A DNA stretch of 64,000 bases, from contig NZ_ACJM01000005.1 in assembly GCF_000174415.1 (NCBI RefSeq), positions 124,001 to 188,000 on the forward strand, in the 5' to 3' direction. Of this stretch, positions 17,366 through 26,163 are shown one piece after another. Origin of the DNA: Dethiobacter alkaliphilus AHT 1 (GTDB taxonomy: Bacteria; Bacillota; Dethiobacteria; Dethiobacterales; Dethiobacteraceae). The notes under the pieces are model-generated. The model worked only from the letters and a program-made list of their open reading frames with translations. It was not told where the DNA came from and did no database searches. The number at the start of each line of letters is the position of its first letter. Position 1 is the first letter of the stretch. The position numbers and the translations under genes were made by a program.

Positions 17366-17641
17366 TCAACTATTCCTAAACATTTTTAGCATCCTGTCTG
17401 TCACAACAAAGCCGCCAACAAGATTAATGGTGGCCAGGGCAATGGCTATGAACCCAAAAACCTTGCTGCCAAGTGAGAGCGCAAATGCCGTTGAGACCAG
17501 TGAGCCGAGAATTGTTACTCCGGAAATAGCATTGGTGCCGGACATTAAAGGTGTATGCAGCAGTTGCGGCACACTGCTGATTACTTTATAACCAAGCAGT
17601 GCCGCCACAATAAAGATAAGTAGTAAAGATAAGAAATTCAT
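17366..17641 (-). CDS. pntAB: NAD(P) transhydrogenase small membrane subunit PntAB
   Basis: 91 residues with three hydrophobic segments (about 3-23, 33-56, 61-82) and the family features SSVPQLLHTPLMSGTNAISG and FVVTDRML. It is the N-terminal membrane part that is fused to domain I in Escherichia coli PntA but separate here, as in the three-subunit enzymes. AAGGAG precedes the ATG; ten bases separate it from pntB. Confidence 0.95.
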   Translation of the reverse strand: MNFLSLLLIFIVAALLGYKVISSVPQLLHTPLMSGTNAISGVTILGSLVSTAFALSLGSKVFGFIAIALATINLVGGFVVTDRMLKMFRNS

Positions 17642-17656
17642 AACTTAGCTCCTTTC

Positions 17657-18841
17657 TTAATCAAGGCCCATAGCTTCCCTTGCTCCGGCATGAAGTATTT
17701 CCCCATCTTTTGTAACAATGGATGAAGAAATAATCTCATCCTCTAAATTTATCTGCAGTTTGCCGTCCTTGAGCAGATTGGATACGAAATTATAGATATT
17801 CCTGGCAAACATCCAGGTTGATGTGGTGGGAACCATGCCGGGGATATTTTTTGTGCCGTCGATGGTTACATCATAGCGCCTCACTATTTCTCCACCCACA
17901 GTTAAGTCACAGTTTCCTCCCTGATCGATGGAGATGTCAATAATTACAGAGCCGGGCTTCATTTGTTTTACCATCTCTTCAGTAATTAAGATGGGGGCAA
18001 CTTTACCGGGCACCAAGGCGGAGCCTATAACTATATCGGCGTTTACCACCGTCTCCCGGATAATAGCCCGCTCTTTAAGCAGCCATTCCTCGGGCAGGTT
18101 TTTGGCATAGCCCCCCTGGCCTGTGGTAAGTTCATGGGGAATCCCCGTTTCTATTACTTTTACCCCCAGGCTTTTGGCATGCTCCAGGGCATCAGGGCGA
18201 ATATCTGTGGCATACACAACTGCTCCCAGCCGTTTAGCGGTAGCTGCTGCCTGCAGTCCTGCCACGCCTGCGCCGATGATCAATGCGGTGGCAGGTTTTA
18301 TCATTCCTACAGCAGTGCCGGTCATGGGGACGAATTTTGTCAGCGTGTTGGCGGCAAATAAAACACTTTTGTACCCTGCCACAGTACTCATAGACGTAAG
18401 CGCGTCCATTTCCTGAGCCCGTGAGATTCTCGGGATACTGTCCAGCGTTAAACTTAAAATGCCTTTTTCCGCCAGTGTCTTAACCAGGTTATGATTCGCC
18501 GGGGCAGCAGGGTGTAAGAATGTCACTAAGGCTTGACCGGCATGCATCATGTCTGCCTCGTGCATTTTTTGTATTTCATTAAAGGCCGGTTCTTTAACTT
18601 TGAGGATAATATCTGCATTTCCAAAAACCTGCATTGGCTCCCTGCAGATTTCTGCACCAACTTTTACATACTCCTCATCCCTGATAAAAGAGCCCTCACC
18701 TGCACCTTGTTCTACTAACACTTTTGCCCCACCGGCGATAAACTGTTCAATGGTGTCCGGATTTGCTGAGACACGTCTTTCGCCACTCATTATTTCTTTG
18801 GGAATTCCAAAGACCAGTCCGGAAAACTGCAGATTAGCCAT
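17657..18841 (-). CDS. pntAA: NAD(P) transhydrogenase soluble NAD-binding subunit PntAA
   Basis: 394 residues, the usual length of separate domain I. Related to alanine dehydrogenase: GIPKEIMSGERRVSANPD at the N-terminus, the Rossmann fingerprint IIGAGVAGLQAAATAKRLGA, and the downstream KVAPILITEEMVKQMKPGSV. It binds NAD(H) and passes hydride to domain III. First gene of the pnt operon (minus strand), GAGGTAAC before the ATG. Confidence 0.95.
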   Translation of the reverse strand: MANLQFSGLVFGIPKEIMSGERRVSANPDTIEQFIAGGAKVLVEQGAGEGSFIRDEEYVKVGAEICREPMQVFGNADIILKVKEPAFNEIQKMHEADMMHAGQALVTFLHPAAPANHNLVKTLAEKGILSLTLDSIPRISRAQEMDALTSMSTVAGYKSVLFAANTLTKFVPMTGTAVGMIKPATALIIGAGVAGLQAAATAKRLGAVVYATDIRPDALEHAKSLGVKVIETGIPHELTTGQGGYAKNLPEEWLLKERAIIRETVVNADIVIGSALVPGKVAPILITEEMVKQMKPGSVIIDISIDQGGNCDLTVGGEIVRRYDVTIDGTKNIPGMVPTTSTWMFARNIYNFVSNLLKDGKLQINLEDEIISSSIVTKDGEILHAGAREAMGLD

Positions 18842-18934
18842 GTTATTGTTACCTCCTCAGGATAACCTTTTGTCCCTGTTAAAACATTCACTATCTAAAT
18901 CATAACACAGTTGTGAAGGGGTTGTTAGCCCTGT

Positions 18935-18973
18935 ACAGCAAAAAGAAACTGAGTTTCAGTTTCTTTTTGCTGT
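18935..18973 (-). terminator. Terminator overlapping the 3' end of the YheC/D-like gene
   Basis: Perfect 17-bp stem, ACAGCAAAAAGAAACTG (18935-18951) with CAGTTTCTTTTTGCTGT (18957-18973), loop AGTTT. It includes the last codons of the minus-strand gene and has its T-tract inside the stem. Confidence 0.75.
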
Positions 18974-20074
18974 ATCTGTCAAATAAATATATTTTGCGTA
19001 TTGCAATGGGTTGAGAAAAGCCTTAATAATTGTGTCTTTGTCAGCGGCATTGGATAAAGACACTTTGCCTGATTTAGCGTTGCACTCTATGAACCATAAT
19101 TTGCCGCGGGTATCGAGGCCAAGGTCGATACCCAGCTCACCAAATGTGCCGTAACGGTCCTCCACGCATTTGTAAACGGCTTTTAAAAACTGTTCGACCT
19201 GCTTTTTAAAGACAGCAACACTTCCTGCTTCAAGGTTGAGGGTTTCTCTGCAGAATTGCTCAAAAGGATAGCTGGTGCCCCTTGTTGTTACCGGCGCTCC
19301 CTTTCTGCCAACCCTGAAGGGAATGGCCGTAAGTTCCAGATCCCCGCAGCCGTTTCTTTGGACCTCTCCACGCAAATCAATCAAGCTTTCATCTATACAT
19401 AATAAATCGATGGCCTCTTGGATAATCAAATCCTTGTTTAAGAAAAACGATTCTATTTTTTTACCTACGGCGTCCAAGCTTTGTATCGTTTTTGTAACTA
19501 CCTGGTTGCGATAAAAATTGTATTCATATTTTCCGTCGGGGAGCTTTCTGACCGACATTATATCCCTGCCGCCATATCCACTACGTGCTTTGATATAGAC
19601 TTTATTGCTTGCCAGCAGCATTTCTTTCAGGTCGAATTTATTGAGATAGCGCCTGGTATACGGCAGGTGCCGACGCAATAGAGGTTCCGTAGTTAGTAAC
19701 TCATATAGTTCCCACTTATCAAAGTCATGGCGGGGATTGATTTTTTTGATGCCCAGTGCATCAAACTTTTTTCTCACATAATTTAAATGTTTTTTTCGGA
19801 CCCGCGTAGTCATATTAAAGCGATCCATAAACACATCAGGAAATGGGAACTTTCTCAAAACCCAATTTGTACCATCATGAAAAATGCCGGTGATTAGGTA
19901 GTTTTCAAAATCCACACCGCCATAAGAAAAAAAGTATAGTGTTGTTTGTGCTATTTCGTTGGCTTTAGCCAGTTCCCTTATTGCTAAATACTTCTTATCT
20001 TGCTGCTTAACTAAATTATTAAAAACCTTATTGCTAACATACACTGCAACTACAGGTTTTCTAAGATTCTCCAT
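18956..20074 (-). CDS. YheC/YheD-family ATP-grasp protein
   Basis: About 372 residues. The ATP-grasp domain shows VYIKARSGYGGRDIMSVRK (nucleotide-binding Lys and glycine-rich loop), LIIQEAID, DLRGEVQRNG, and GELGIDLGLDTRGKLWFIECNAKSG (metal-binding Glu and Asn). YheC/YheD proteins are spore-coat-associated in Bacillus; the ligase reaction is not known. ATG 20074 was chosen because GAGGAG lies six bases upstream; the frame extends four codons further. Monocistronic by context. Confidence 0.88.
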   Translation of the reverse strand: MENLRKPVVAVYVSNKVFNNLVKQQDKKYLAIRELAKANEIAQTTLYFFSYGGVDFENYLITGIFHDGTNWVLRKFPFPDVFMDRFNMTTRVRKKHLNYVRKKFDALGIKKINPRHDFDKWELYELLTTEPLLRRHLPYTRRYLNKFDLKEMLLASNKVYIKARSGYGGRDIMSVRKLPDGKYEYNFYRNQVVTKTIQSLDAVGKKIESFFLNKDLIIQEAIDLLCIDESLIDLRGEVQRNGCGDLELTAIPFRVGRKGAPVTTRGTSYPFEQFCRETLNLEAGSVAVFKKQVEQFLKAVYKCVEDRYGTFGELGIDLGLDTRGKLWFIECNAKSGKVSLSNAADKDTIIKAFLNPLQYAKYIYLTDTAKRN

Positions 20075-20331
20075 ATCTCTCCTCATTATTGTAGCTATAA
20101 GTTGAAAGCAAATACGCTATATCATATGTGGTGTGTTTTTGCTGTGTTACTGCTGCATATCCACCTGGGGTTGGCGGTGCTTGTTTTTTTGCAGAAACTT
20201 AACCTGATTTCAAGGGAAGAACGACAATTAGCACTAGCGGATGGCTTTTGTTCAGAAGTTGTTTCATTTCTGTTCAGAATGCCTTATTATAATGTTATTA
20301 TAAATATAACTAAACCGAAGGGATTGTTTTG
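20075..20331. other. 257-bp divergent intergenic region
   Basis: Lies between the YheC/D-like gene (minus) and a small membrane protein gene (plus). An open frame starting TTG at 20102 crosses it but has no ribosome site and contains the direct-repeat promoter (20249-20293), so it is not taken as a gene. Confidence 0.6.
20249..20293 (+). promoter_or_regulatory. Direct-repeat promoter, copy A (11-bp TGTTCAG repeats)
   Basis: Three tandem 11-bp units start at 20249, 20260 and 20271: TGTTCAGAAGT, TGTTTCATTTC, TGTTCAGAATG. A consensus -10, TATAAT, follows at 20288-20293, 17 bases after the start of the third unit, so the repeats cover the -35 region. This is how OmpR-family response regulators bind. 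The same layout occurs at 45343-45375 and 53291-53323. Confidence 0.65.
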
Positions 20332-20724
20332 ATGAGAGTAAAACTAGATGTAAAGAGCGCCTTAATCCTGATATGTGTTGTTTATACCCTGCTTACCATT
20401 ACCAGTTCCGGGTTTGCCATGCTGGCAGGCAGAACCACAGATACCCATGCGCACCTATTAATGCGTTTTGTGGTTACTGCCATTGGTATCGGCAGCATCC
20501 TGATTTTTAACCTGTTTCCCAAATGGTCTCTACCGGCCATTTATGCTTTTCATTATGGGGTGACCATGGGCGTTATTTTATTACTGATGTGGATAAGCGG
20601 TTTCTTTATTGAATTACATCCCGATGCTTATCGCGATATCTTTTTTAACTTTACGCCCATTTATATATTGATTAGTGCCGGTCTTATACTCTTCGGGCGG
20701 ATGCGGAGACCCCAAAAGGTTTAA
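20332..20724 (+). CDS. Four-TM membrane protein, unknown (possibly DUF6608)
   Basis: 130 residues with four hydrophobic segments (about 11-32, 42-62, 68-92, 102-124) and a short conserved-looking stretch RTTDTHAHLLMRF in the first loop. It may belong to the DUF6608 family, recalled but not checked. GAAGGGA lies nine bases before ATG 20332. It sits directly behind the direct-repeat promoter at 20249, so regulation by a two-component system is likely. No function can be assigned. Confidence 0.7.
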   Translation: MRVKLDVKSALILICVVYTLLTITSSGFAMLAGRTTDTHAHLLMRFVVTAIGIGSILIFNLFPKWSLPAIYAFHYGVTMGVILLLMWISGFFIELHPDAYRDIFFNFTPIYILISAGLILFGRMRRPQKV

Positions 20725-20809
20725 CAGAGCACTCTTGTTAACTGGTGCGCTGCTACCCTATCTGACTTCTAAGGATTTGTTAATTTATCGCTCTGCTATG
20801 AGTATTAGA

Positions 20810-20824
20810 ATATAATTATTAGCG
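20810..20824 (+). promoter_or_regulatory. -10 element with PerR-box-like sequence before superoxide reductase
   Basis: ATATAATTATTAGCG matches 11 of 15 positions of the Bacillus PerR box TTATAATNATTATAA and contains the TATAAT -10 (20811-20816). Peroxide control of the gene behind it would make sense, but AT-rich sequence makes chance matches easy. Confidence 0.4.
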
Positions 20825-20836
20825 GAGGTGATTTTA

Positions 20837-21211
20837 ATGACGGAATTAATGCAGGTTTTTAAATGTAATGTCTGCGGGAATATTACTGAAGTGGTGCATG
20901 CCGCAGAGGGTGAATTGGTTTGCTGCAACGAACCCATGGAGCTCATGCACGAAAATACCGTGGATGCTTCCAAGGAAAAGCATGTACCGGTAGTGGAAAA
21001 AACAGAAGACGGCTATAAAGTGACAATCGGTAGCGTTCCCCACCCAATGGAAAGTGAGCATTATATTGAATGGATTGAGGTTATCGCAGACGGAACACTG
21101 TTGCGTAAATGGCTTAAGCCCGGAGATGCGCCGGAAGCATACTTTGTGACTGATGCCAAAGACGTGACGGTGAGGGAGTACTGCAACATCCATGGTTTAT
21201 GGAAAAGTTAA
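20837..21211 (+). CDS. dfx: Desulfoferrodoxin (superoxide reductase)
   Basis: 124 residues. Both iron centres are complete and fall at the standard numbering: centre I ligands Cys10, Cys13, Cys29, Cys30; centre II ligands His49, His69, His75, Cys116 and His119, with Glu47-Lys48 (EKHVP) at the active site. It reduces superoxide to hydrogen peroxide in the cytoplasm without making oxygen, and so complements rubrerythrin. GGAGGTGA lies just before ATG 20837, which is preferred to the GTG three codons upstream. Confidence 0.96.
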   Translation: MTELMQVFKCNVCGNITEVVHAAEGELVCCNEPMELMHENTVDASKEKHVPVVEKTEDGYKVTIGSVPHPMESEHYIEWIEVIADGTLLRKWLKPGDAPEAYFVTDAKDVTVREYCNIHGLWKS

Positions 21212-21328
21212 AACTGTCATTTCTATAACCTTGCCGGCCCTTGGTCTTAAAATAGACCAGGGGTTAATTTTTTTGTTGTTCTGAAAACAAGGCTATAGTA
21301 GAATTATGAAAGAATGGAGTGGTGATGA

Positions 21329-22054
21329 ATGTGGCATATAACTGAGCCTGCATATAGAGAAACATTAAAATGTCTAAAAGACGAACCGGTTAAAAACCTT
21401 AATATTATTAATTTCATGGAAAACTACCGTATCGCCGGTATTTTAAAAGCCGGGGAATCGGTGGCGGTGCGTGGCTGCAGTGATAATAACTGGCTTTATT
21501 TCAGCAGCTCAGATATGGCAGAACTAACATCGCTAACGGAGCAAATCAGCAGTACAGATAAAAACTTTGCTTGCCTGGAAAGCTGGATGCTGCCGTTATT
21601 TACAGAGCACAGGAAGGTTGCCTGGAAGATGTCCACTACCCAGTTTTTGCTTCGGGAAGATGTGGAGCTTTCCGCAGAATCTTCTGCCGTCGCTCTTTCC
21701 CCGGAGGATGCTCCCTACATCTATCAGCACTTACCCTATAAGGACATAACGTCAGTTAAATATATTGAAGAAAGAATAACACAGGGCGAAAGCGCCGGCA
21801 TCTATGAACAGGGCAGGTTAGTGGCCTGGGCTGCCACCCATGATGACGGAGCCATGGGCCTTCTGCATGTACTGCCCCAATACCGCAACAGAGGCTACGC
21901 CACAGAGGTAATGATCGGATTAATTGGGAAAATACGCAGCGCAGGAAAAATACCATTTGGCCAGATAGAAGGATGGAATGTAAAATCCCTAAACCTGACG
22001 GCAAAACTGGGGTTTGTTCCCCATAGAGATGTGCATTGGCTAATGACCAAATGA
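21329..22054 (+). CDS. GNAT-family N-acetyltransferase
   Basis: 241 residues. The C-terminal half has the GNAT fold: GIYEQGRLVAWAATH, then the acetyl-CoA motif LLHVLPQYRNRGYATEVM (Q/RxxGxG/A), and the end WNVKSLNLTAKLGF. The N-terminal half is a divergent GNAT-like domain with no clear CoA motif, as in glycine N-acyltransferase-like proteins. Substrate unknown. GGAGTGGTG precedes the ATG, and a strong hairpin follows. Confidence 0.85.
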   Translation: MWHITEPAYRETLKCLKDEPVKNLNIINFMENYRIAGILKAGESVAVRGCSDNNWLYFSSSDMAELTSLTEQISSTDKNFACLESWMLPLFTEHRKVAWKMSTTQFLLREDVELSAESSAVALSPEDAPYIYQHLPYKDITSVKYIEERITQGESAGIYEQGRLVAWAATHDDGAMGLLHVLPQYRNRGYATEVMIGLIGKIRSAGKIPFGQIEGWNVKSLNLTAKLGFVPHRDVHWLMTK

Positions 22055-22088
22055 TAACAGGCGTTCAAATATTCTGGTTAGTTCTGTT

Positions 22089-22115
22089 AGCAGGCCTCAG
22101 GGCCTGCTTTTTTTT
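22089..22115 (+). terminator. Terminator after GNAT gene
   Basis: AGCAGGCC / GGCCTGCT stem (22089-22096, 22101-22108) with TCAG loop followed by eight T. Confidence 0.9.
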
Positions 22116-22283
22116 ACTGAGGAAATCGCAGTTTGCGAAGCTGCTAAATTAGTATGAGATATTAAGGAAGCTTAATCACCATTGTTTATGTCATAGGAAG
22201 GAATAATTAACAATAAATTGAATTATGAAGAAAAGATATAAACATAAATTTCCATTAAGCTGTTGAGCCGGGGGGCGAGATGA

Positions 22284-23774
22284 TTGAATTTTTTTAAACG
22301 TGCACTTACAAGTATCACAAGAAGAAAGCTGAAATCCCTGATTTTTGCTTTAATTGTTCTTATTCTGGGTAATATCATGCTTTCATCATTGTTGATTGTG
22401 CAGTCTGTGGACGGTACCAAAGATGCAATACTGAGGGAATTGCCACCGGTTGTGTCTTTGGATATAAATCATGAAAGGTTAAGGGAGATATTTGAGAGCC
22501 AAAGTGACCCCGGGGGTATTGAAATAGACTTTATCACCTTTGATGATTTGGAACGAATCGAGGCGGCAAGCGGTACATATATAAAATCCTTTGATTATTC
22601 CTCCATGGCAAGCTTTAGCACTAAATCACTGGAGCCTTATAGCGGAGAAAATGATGATTACATGTTTTTCGGGGGTGACACCCCCTACTTTGAAGTGATG
22701 GGAGTAGCAAACCCTAACTTTACATTATTGGAAATCGGCGATGCCAAGATAGCTGAAGGTCGGACTTTTACTCAGGAAGAAATAGATAAGGGAAGCCCCG
22801 TTTTAATTATGACTCAGCAACTGGCGAAAGCAAATGATTACGTGGTGGGGGAAACCATATCAATTGATAACCTGGTAGTGGATTATACAGAAAGCGGCGA
22901 AGAGGTTGTCATAGAGACAATGTCAACGGACTTTCAGTTAGTGGGTCTCATTGAGTATACAGAACTGCCCCAGACAGGCAATCAAGGGGATATGATGCGG
23001 GATGATTGGGAAGCGACAATGCGTAATAACAGACTTATCACCAGCAATAATTTTGTGGCTGCCCATAATCAGGAAATGATGGAGACCATGCGTCCAATCA
23101 TAGAAGAACGGTCGGGGCAAAGGATGGACTCACTTTATGAATACAACCCTTTAAGCGGGGTGCAATTTACCTATATCCTAAACTCGTCGGAAGAAGTAGA
23201 CCGGTTTGTGGGGGCTGCTGCGTCAGCACTTGACAATGATTTTTATCGCTTTGCAACTCAGGAAGACAGTTTTAAAAATGTTGCCCAACCTCTGGAATCA
23301 ATGAAAGGCATCTTAACCTACGCTTTTTATATTACCTTGGGCTCTGCCGTGGTTGTCCTTGCGCTGGTGCTGTTTGCTTTTATGCGTGACCGACAAAAAG
23401 AGATAGGTATTTATCTGGCTTTAGGCGAGAAACGGTCCAGGATAACATCACAGATGGTGGTGGAAAGTGTGGCGGTGGGCTTGGTAGGAGCAACTCTTGC
23501 CTTAATTAGTGGTGTCTTTGTAGCTTCGTTTATCTCCGATATGCTGCTAAGTACACCCCAGGTGGATCCCAATGAGGTAATGATGTTTGGGTCACGTATG
23601 GGAAACTACCTGACAACCATAGATTATGACAGTGTTTTGCAGAACTACCGTGTAGCTTTGACACCTGTCTCAATTATCTCGTTTTACGCTGCTGTTACAA
23701 CTACCATTGTTTTGGCCCAGCTTATCGCTTCAATTTACATTCTCAGATTTGATCCCAAGAAGATCATGCTGTAG
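22284..23774 (+). CDS. ABC transporter permease, FtsX/MacB-like
   Basis: 496 residues: TM1 (about 18-38), a long extracytoplasmic domain (about 40-345), then three TM segments (about 350-372, 395-425, 465-490). This is the MacB/FtsX topology, in which the permease often transmits motion rather than forming a channel. The cytoplasmic loop DRQKEIGIYLALGEKRSRI is the ATPase-coupling region. TTG start after GGGGGGCGAG. First gene of a three-gene operon with an ATPase and a PASTA protein. Confidence 0.87.
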   Translation: MNFFKRALTSITRRKLKSLIFALIVLILGNIMLSSLLIVQSVDGTKDAILRELPPVVSLDINHERLREIFESQSDPGGIEIDFITFDDLERIEAASGTYIKSFDYSSMASFSTKSLEPYSGENDDYMFFGGDTPYFEVMGVANPNFTLLEIGDAKIAEGRTFTQEEIDKGSPVLIMTQQLAKANDYVVGETISIDNLVVDYTESGEEVVIETMSTDFQLVGLIEYTELPQTGNQGDMMRDDWEATMRNNRLITSNNFVAAHNQEMMETMRPIIEERSGQRMDSLYEYNPLSGVQFTYILNSSEEVDRFVGAAASALDNDFYRFATQEDSFKNVAQPLESMKGILTYAFYITLGSAVVVLALVLFAFMRDRQKEIGIYLALGEKRSRITSQMVVESVAVGLVGATLALISGVFVASFISDMLLSTPQVDPNEVMMFGSRMGNYLTTIDYDSVLQNYRVALTPVSIISFYAAVTTTIVLAQLIASIYILRFDPKKIML

Positions 23775-23784
23775 GGGGGATGAA

Positions 23785-24459
23785 ATGTCTATTTTGACGG
23801 TACGAAACTTAAGTCACTACTATCCTGATGGTGATTACCGTAGATATGTGTTAAAAGATATAAACTTCGACTTTGAAAAGGGAAAGTTCTATACAATTCT
23901 TGGTCAGTCGGGTTCAGGAAAGACTACTTTCCTCTCCTTGCTTGCGGCCATGGATTCAGTCCAGGAAGGAGCTATTGAGTATGAAGGTAAGTCTTTTAAC
24001 AAGTATGATTTGAACACAATCAGAAGGAATCTGATTGGTATGGTGTTTCAGGGCTATAATCTTATCCCTTATATGACTGCTGTGGAAAATGTGATGGTTG
24101 CCATGACAATCACTGAGAATGAGATTCCCGACGACAAACAAGACATTGCCTATAATTTGCTGGATTATCTGGGTATTACCAAAACCAAGGCAGACCGGCT
24201 GGTTACAAAGCTGTCCGGTGGAGAACAACAGCGTGTTGCCATTGCCAGGGCACTGGCCACCAATGTGGAAGTGATTCTGGCCGATGAGCCCACCGGCAAT
24301 GTGGATGAGGATACCGAAACGGAAATAATATCTATCTTTAAGAAATTGGCTCATGATCATAACAAATGTGTAATCGTAGTTACTCATTCACCGCTGATTG
24401 CCGCAGAAGCTGACGTAGTATTAACTCTCAGGAAAGGAAATTTTATTTTAGATGAGTGA
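23785..24459 (+). CDS. ABC transporter ATPase, MacB/LolD type
   Basis: 224 residues with Walker [11 protein letters not shown]-loop FQGYNLIP, signature LSGGEQQR, Walker [10 protein letters not shown], and the switch His in VTHSP. ATG 23785 follows GGGGGGATG eight bases after the permease stop; the frame is open upstream through the permease end, which is overlap only. Its last codons overlap the PASTA gene start (24452), so the three genes are translationally coupled. Confidence 0.9.
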   Translation: MSILTVRNLSHYYPDGDYRRYVLKDINFDFEKGKFYTILGQSGSGKTTFLSLLAAMDSVQEGAIEYEGKSFNKYDLNTIRRNLIGMVFQGYNLIPYMTAVENVMVAMTITENEIPDDKQDIAYNLLDYLGITKTKADRLVTKLSGGEQQRVAIARALATNVEVILADEPTGNVDEDTETEIISIFKKLAHDHNKCVIVVTHSPLIAAEADVVLTLRKGNFILDE

Positions 24460-25975
24460 TTTTCTTAACGGCTTTAGTAAAGATAACTATAAAAACGGCA
24501 AGCGGATTGTTGAGGACAGGCACCCTGAGCAAGGGGCAGGTGAGGGCAAAACGGAGTACCAACAAAGCAGTGCAAAAGCAGCTATTCCTGATAATGCCAG
24601 AGAAGAGATATATGAAAAAGATCCAAACAGTGACAAAAGAAATCGCCAAAAGCGGTTGTTAATTATCTCCGGCATAGTAACAGGATGTTTAATTATCGGT
24701 TTGTTTATTTATAATTCAAGGCTGGTGAGGTTGCCGGATTTCGTAGGTGATTATGCTGAAAAGGCACATGTCTGGGCCTTGCAAAATAATATTTTTATTG
24801 AACTGGAAGAAGAGTACAACATGGATTACGACCGTGGTGTGGTAATTTCTCAAACACCCAGTGTTCAGGAAACAATCTTTAAAGGCGGTTCAGTAACCAT
24901 GACTGTTTCCAAAGGCACTAACCCCCAGGAGCGTATCCCGTTACCTGATTTTTCCGAGATGAGTGCCTTTGAAATTGAACAATGGATTGCAGATAACAGG
25001 GCGGACAATGTTATCATTAACAGGGAATATGATGATACGATACCGCAAAACAGGTTTATTAAAAAAGAGTTTCGAAACCCGGATATTACCGCAGAAAACT
25101 ATAAACGCGAAGACAGAATGACCATAATTGTTTCCAGGGGACCGGAGGAGTTTGAACAAAATATTGAAGTGCCAGATTTCTCAGGCAAAGCAGAACCGGA
25201 AGTCCTGGAGTGGACAAACCAGACAGGCATCAAGCTAAATATTGAACATGATTATTCCGATACAGTACCGGAAAACCAAATCATTAAGCAAAGCATTTTA
25301 CCGGAAAGCAAAATTGCCAAAAATGAAGAGCTTACTATAACGTTGTCTCAGGGCAGGGCAATTTACGCCCCTTCTTTCTCCGGCCTTTCCAAAGAAGAAG
25401 CGGCGGTTAAAGCTTCGACTGCTAATGTAGTAGCTTCAATAATTGAGCATTATGATGATAAAATCCCGGCGGGCCGGCTTATAAGTCAATCGGTAAAACC
25501 GGGGACCCTGCTAAATGAGGGTGAATCCACAATTATCCTCTATTATTCTTTGGGGTCACCTTATATACCTAGCTTCAGCGGTCATAATGAAAATGATGTT
25601 GCACAAATGTTTACAGAAATGAATAGTAAAAAGGCAAAAGTTTCATATAAGGTAGATTACGTGTATGACGGCATGACACCAAAAGGTACTGTGATAATTA
25701 ACTCCAATGCTAATTCCACTGTGCCCACAGGTTCTTCCGTGACCCTCACCGTCAGTAAGGGTGGCAGGGTAATTGTCGGTGATTACGTTAAAAAGGATTT
25801 CCGATCGGAAGAAATGGGGGCAGAGATAACAAAGCTGGAAGAACAGGGCTTAAAAGTTATCTATGAATATGTGGAATCCTCCAGGGAAAGCGGAACTATC
25901 GTCAAACAATCCATTAAATCCGGTACGCAGGTTAATACAGCGGACCATATTCTTATCCTGGAGGTTGCCAATTAA
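24452..25975 (+). CDS. Membrane protein with six PASTA-like repeats
   Basis: 507 residues: a charged cytoplasmic N-terminus (1-67), one TM helix (about 68-87), then about six PASTA-like repeats outside the cell (roughly 92-155, 162-229, 238-302, 305-367, 370-436, 442-506). Most show the PASTA ending, for example GGSVTMTVSKG and GSSVTLTVSKGG, and the VISQTPS or IVKQSIKSGT pattern. There is no kinase or penicillin-binding domain, where PASTA repeats usually occur. PASTA domains bind muropeptides or beta-lactams, so it may sense the cell wall for the ABC pair. Overlaps the ATPase gene by eight bases. Confidence 0.85.
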   Translation: MSDFLNGFSKDNYKNGKRIVEDRHPEQGAGEGKTEYQQSSAKAAIPDNAREEIYEKDPNSDKRNRQKRLLIISGIVTGCLIIGLFIYNSRLVRLPDFVGDYAEKAHVWALQNNIFIELEEEYNMDYDRGVVISQTPSVQETIFKGGSVTMTVSKGTNPQERIPLPDFSEMSAFEIEQWIADNRADNVIINREYDDTIPQNRFIKKEFRNPDITAENYKREDRMTIIVSRGPEEFEQNIEVPDFSGKAEPEVLEWTNQTGIKLNIEHDYSDTVPENQIIKQSILPESKIAKNEELTITLSQGRAIYAPSFSGLSKEEAAVKASTANVVASIIEHYDDKIPAGRLISQSVKPGTLLNEGESTIILYYSLGSPYIPSFSGHNENDVAQMFTEMNSKKAKVSYKVDYVYDGMTPKGTVIINSNANSTVPTGSSVTLTVSKGGRVIVGDYVKKDFRSEEMGAEITKLEEQGLKVIYEYVESSRESGTIVKQSIKSGTQVNTADHILILEVAN

Positions 25976-26018
25976 AAGTAAAATAACAACCGTTTAGGTT
26001 AATTGTATAGCAGTGATT

Positions 26019-26050
26019 GAGAGGATGGCCAGTTCATCCTCTCTTTCTTT
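26019..26050 (+). terminator. Terminator after ABC-PASTA operon
   Basis: GAGAGGATG / CATCCTCTC stem (26019-26027, 26035-26043), seven-base loop, then TTTCTTT. Confidence 0.85.
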
Positions 26051-26163
26051 AGGGCGGGGAAAACCTACATGGTCATCAGGAAAAAATGCAGTTGTAAAGG
26101 ACTATGGTAATAAATGTTGAATTTCAACATGTACATAATATTCCAACCGGGAGGCGTACATAA

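Noticed and set aside
20102-20332. Open frame of 76 codons (TTG start) upstream of the four-TM protein gene
   Set aside because: No ribosome site, and it contains the direct-repeat promoter with TATAAT; the hydrophobic look is probably chance.
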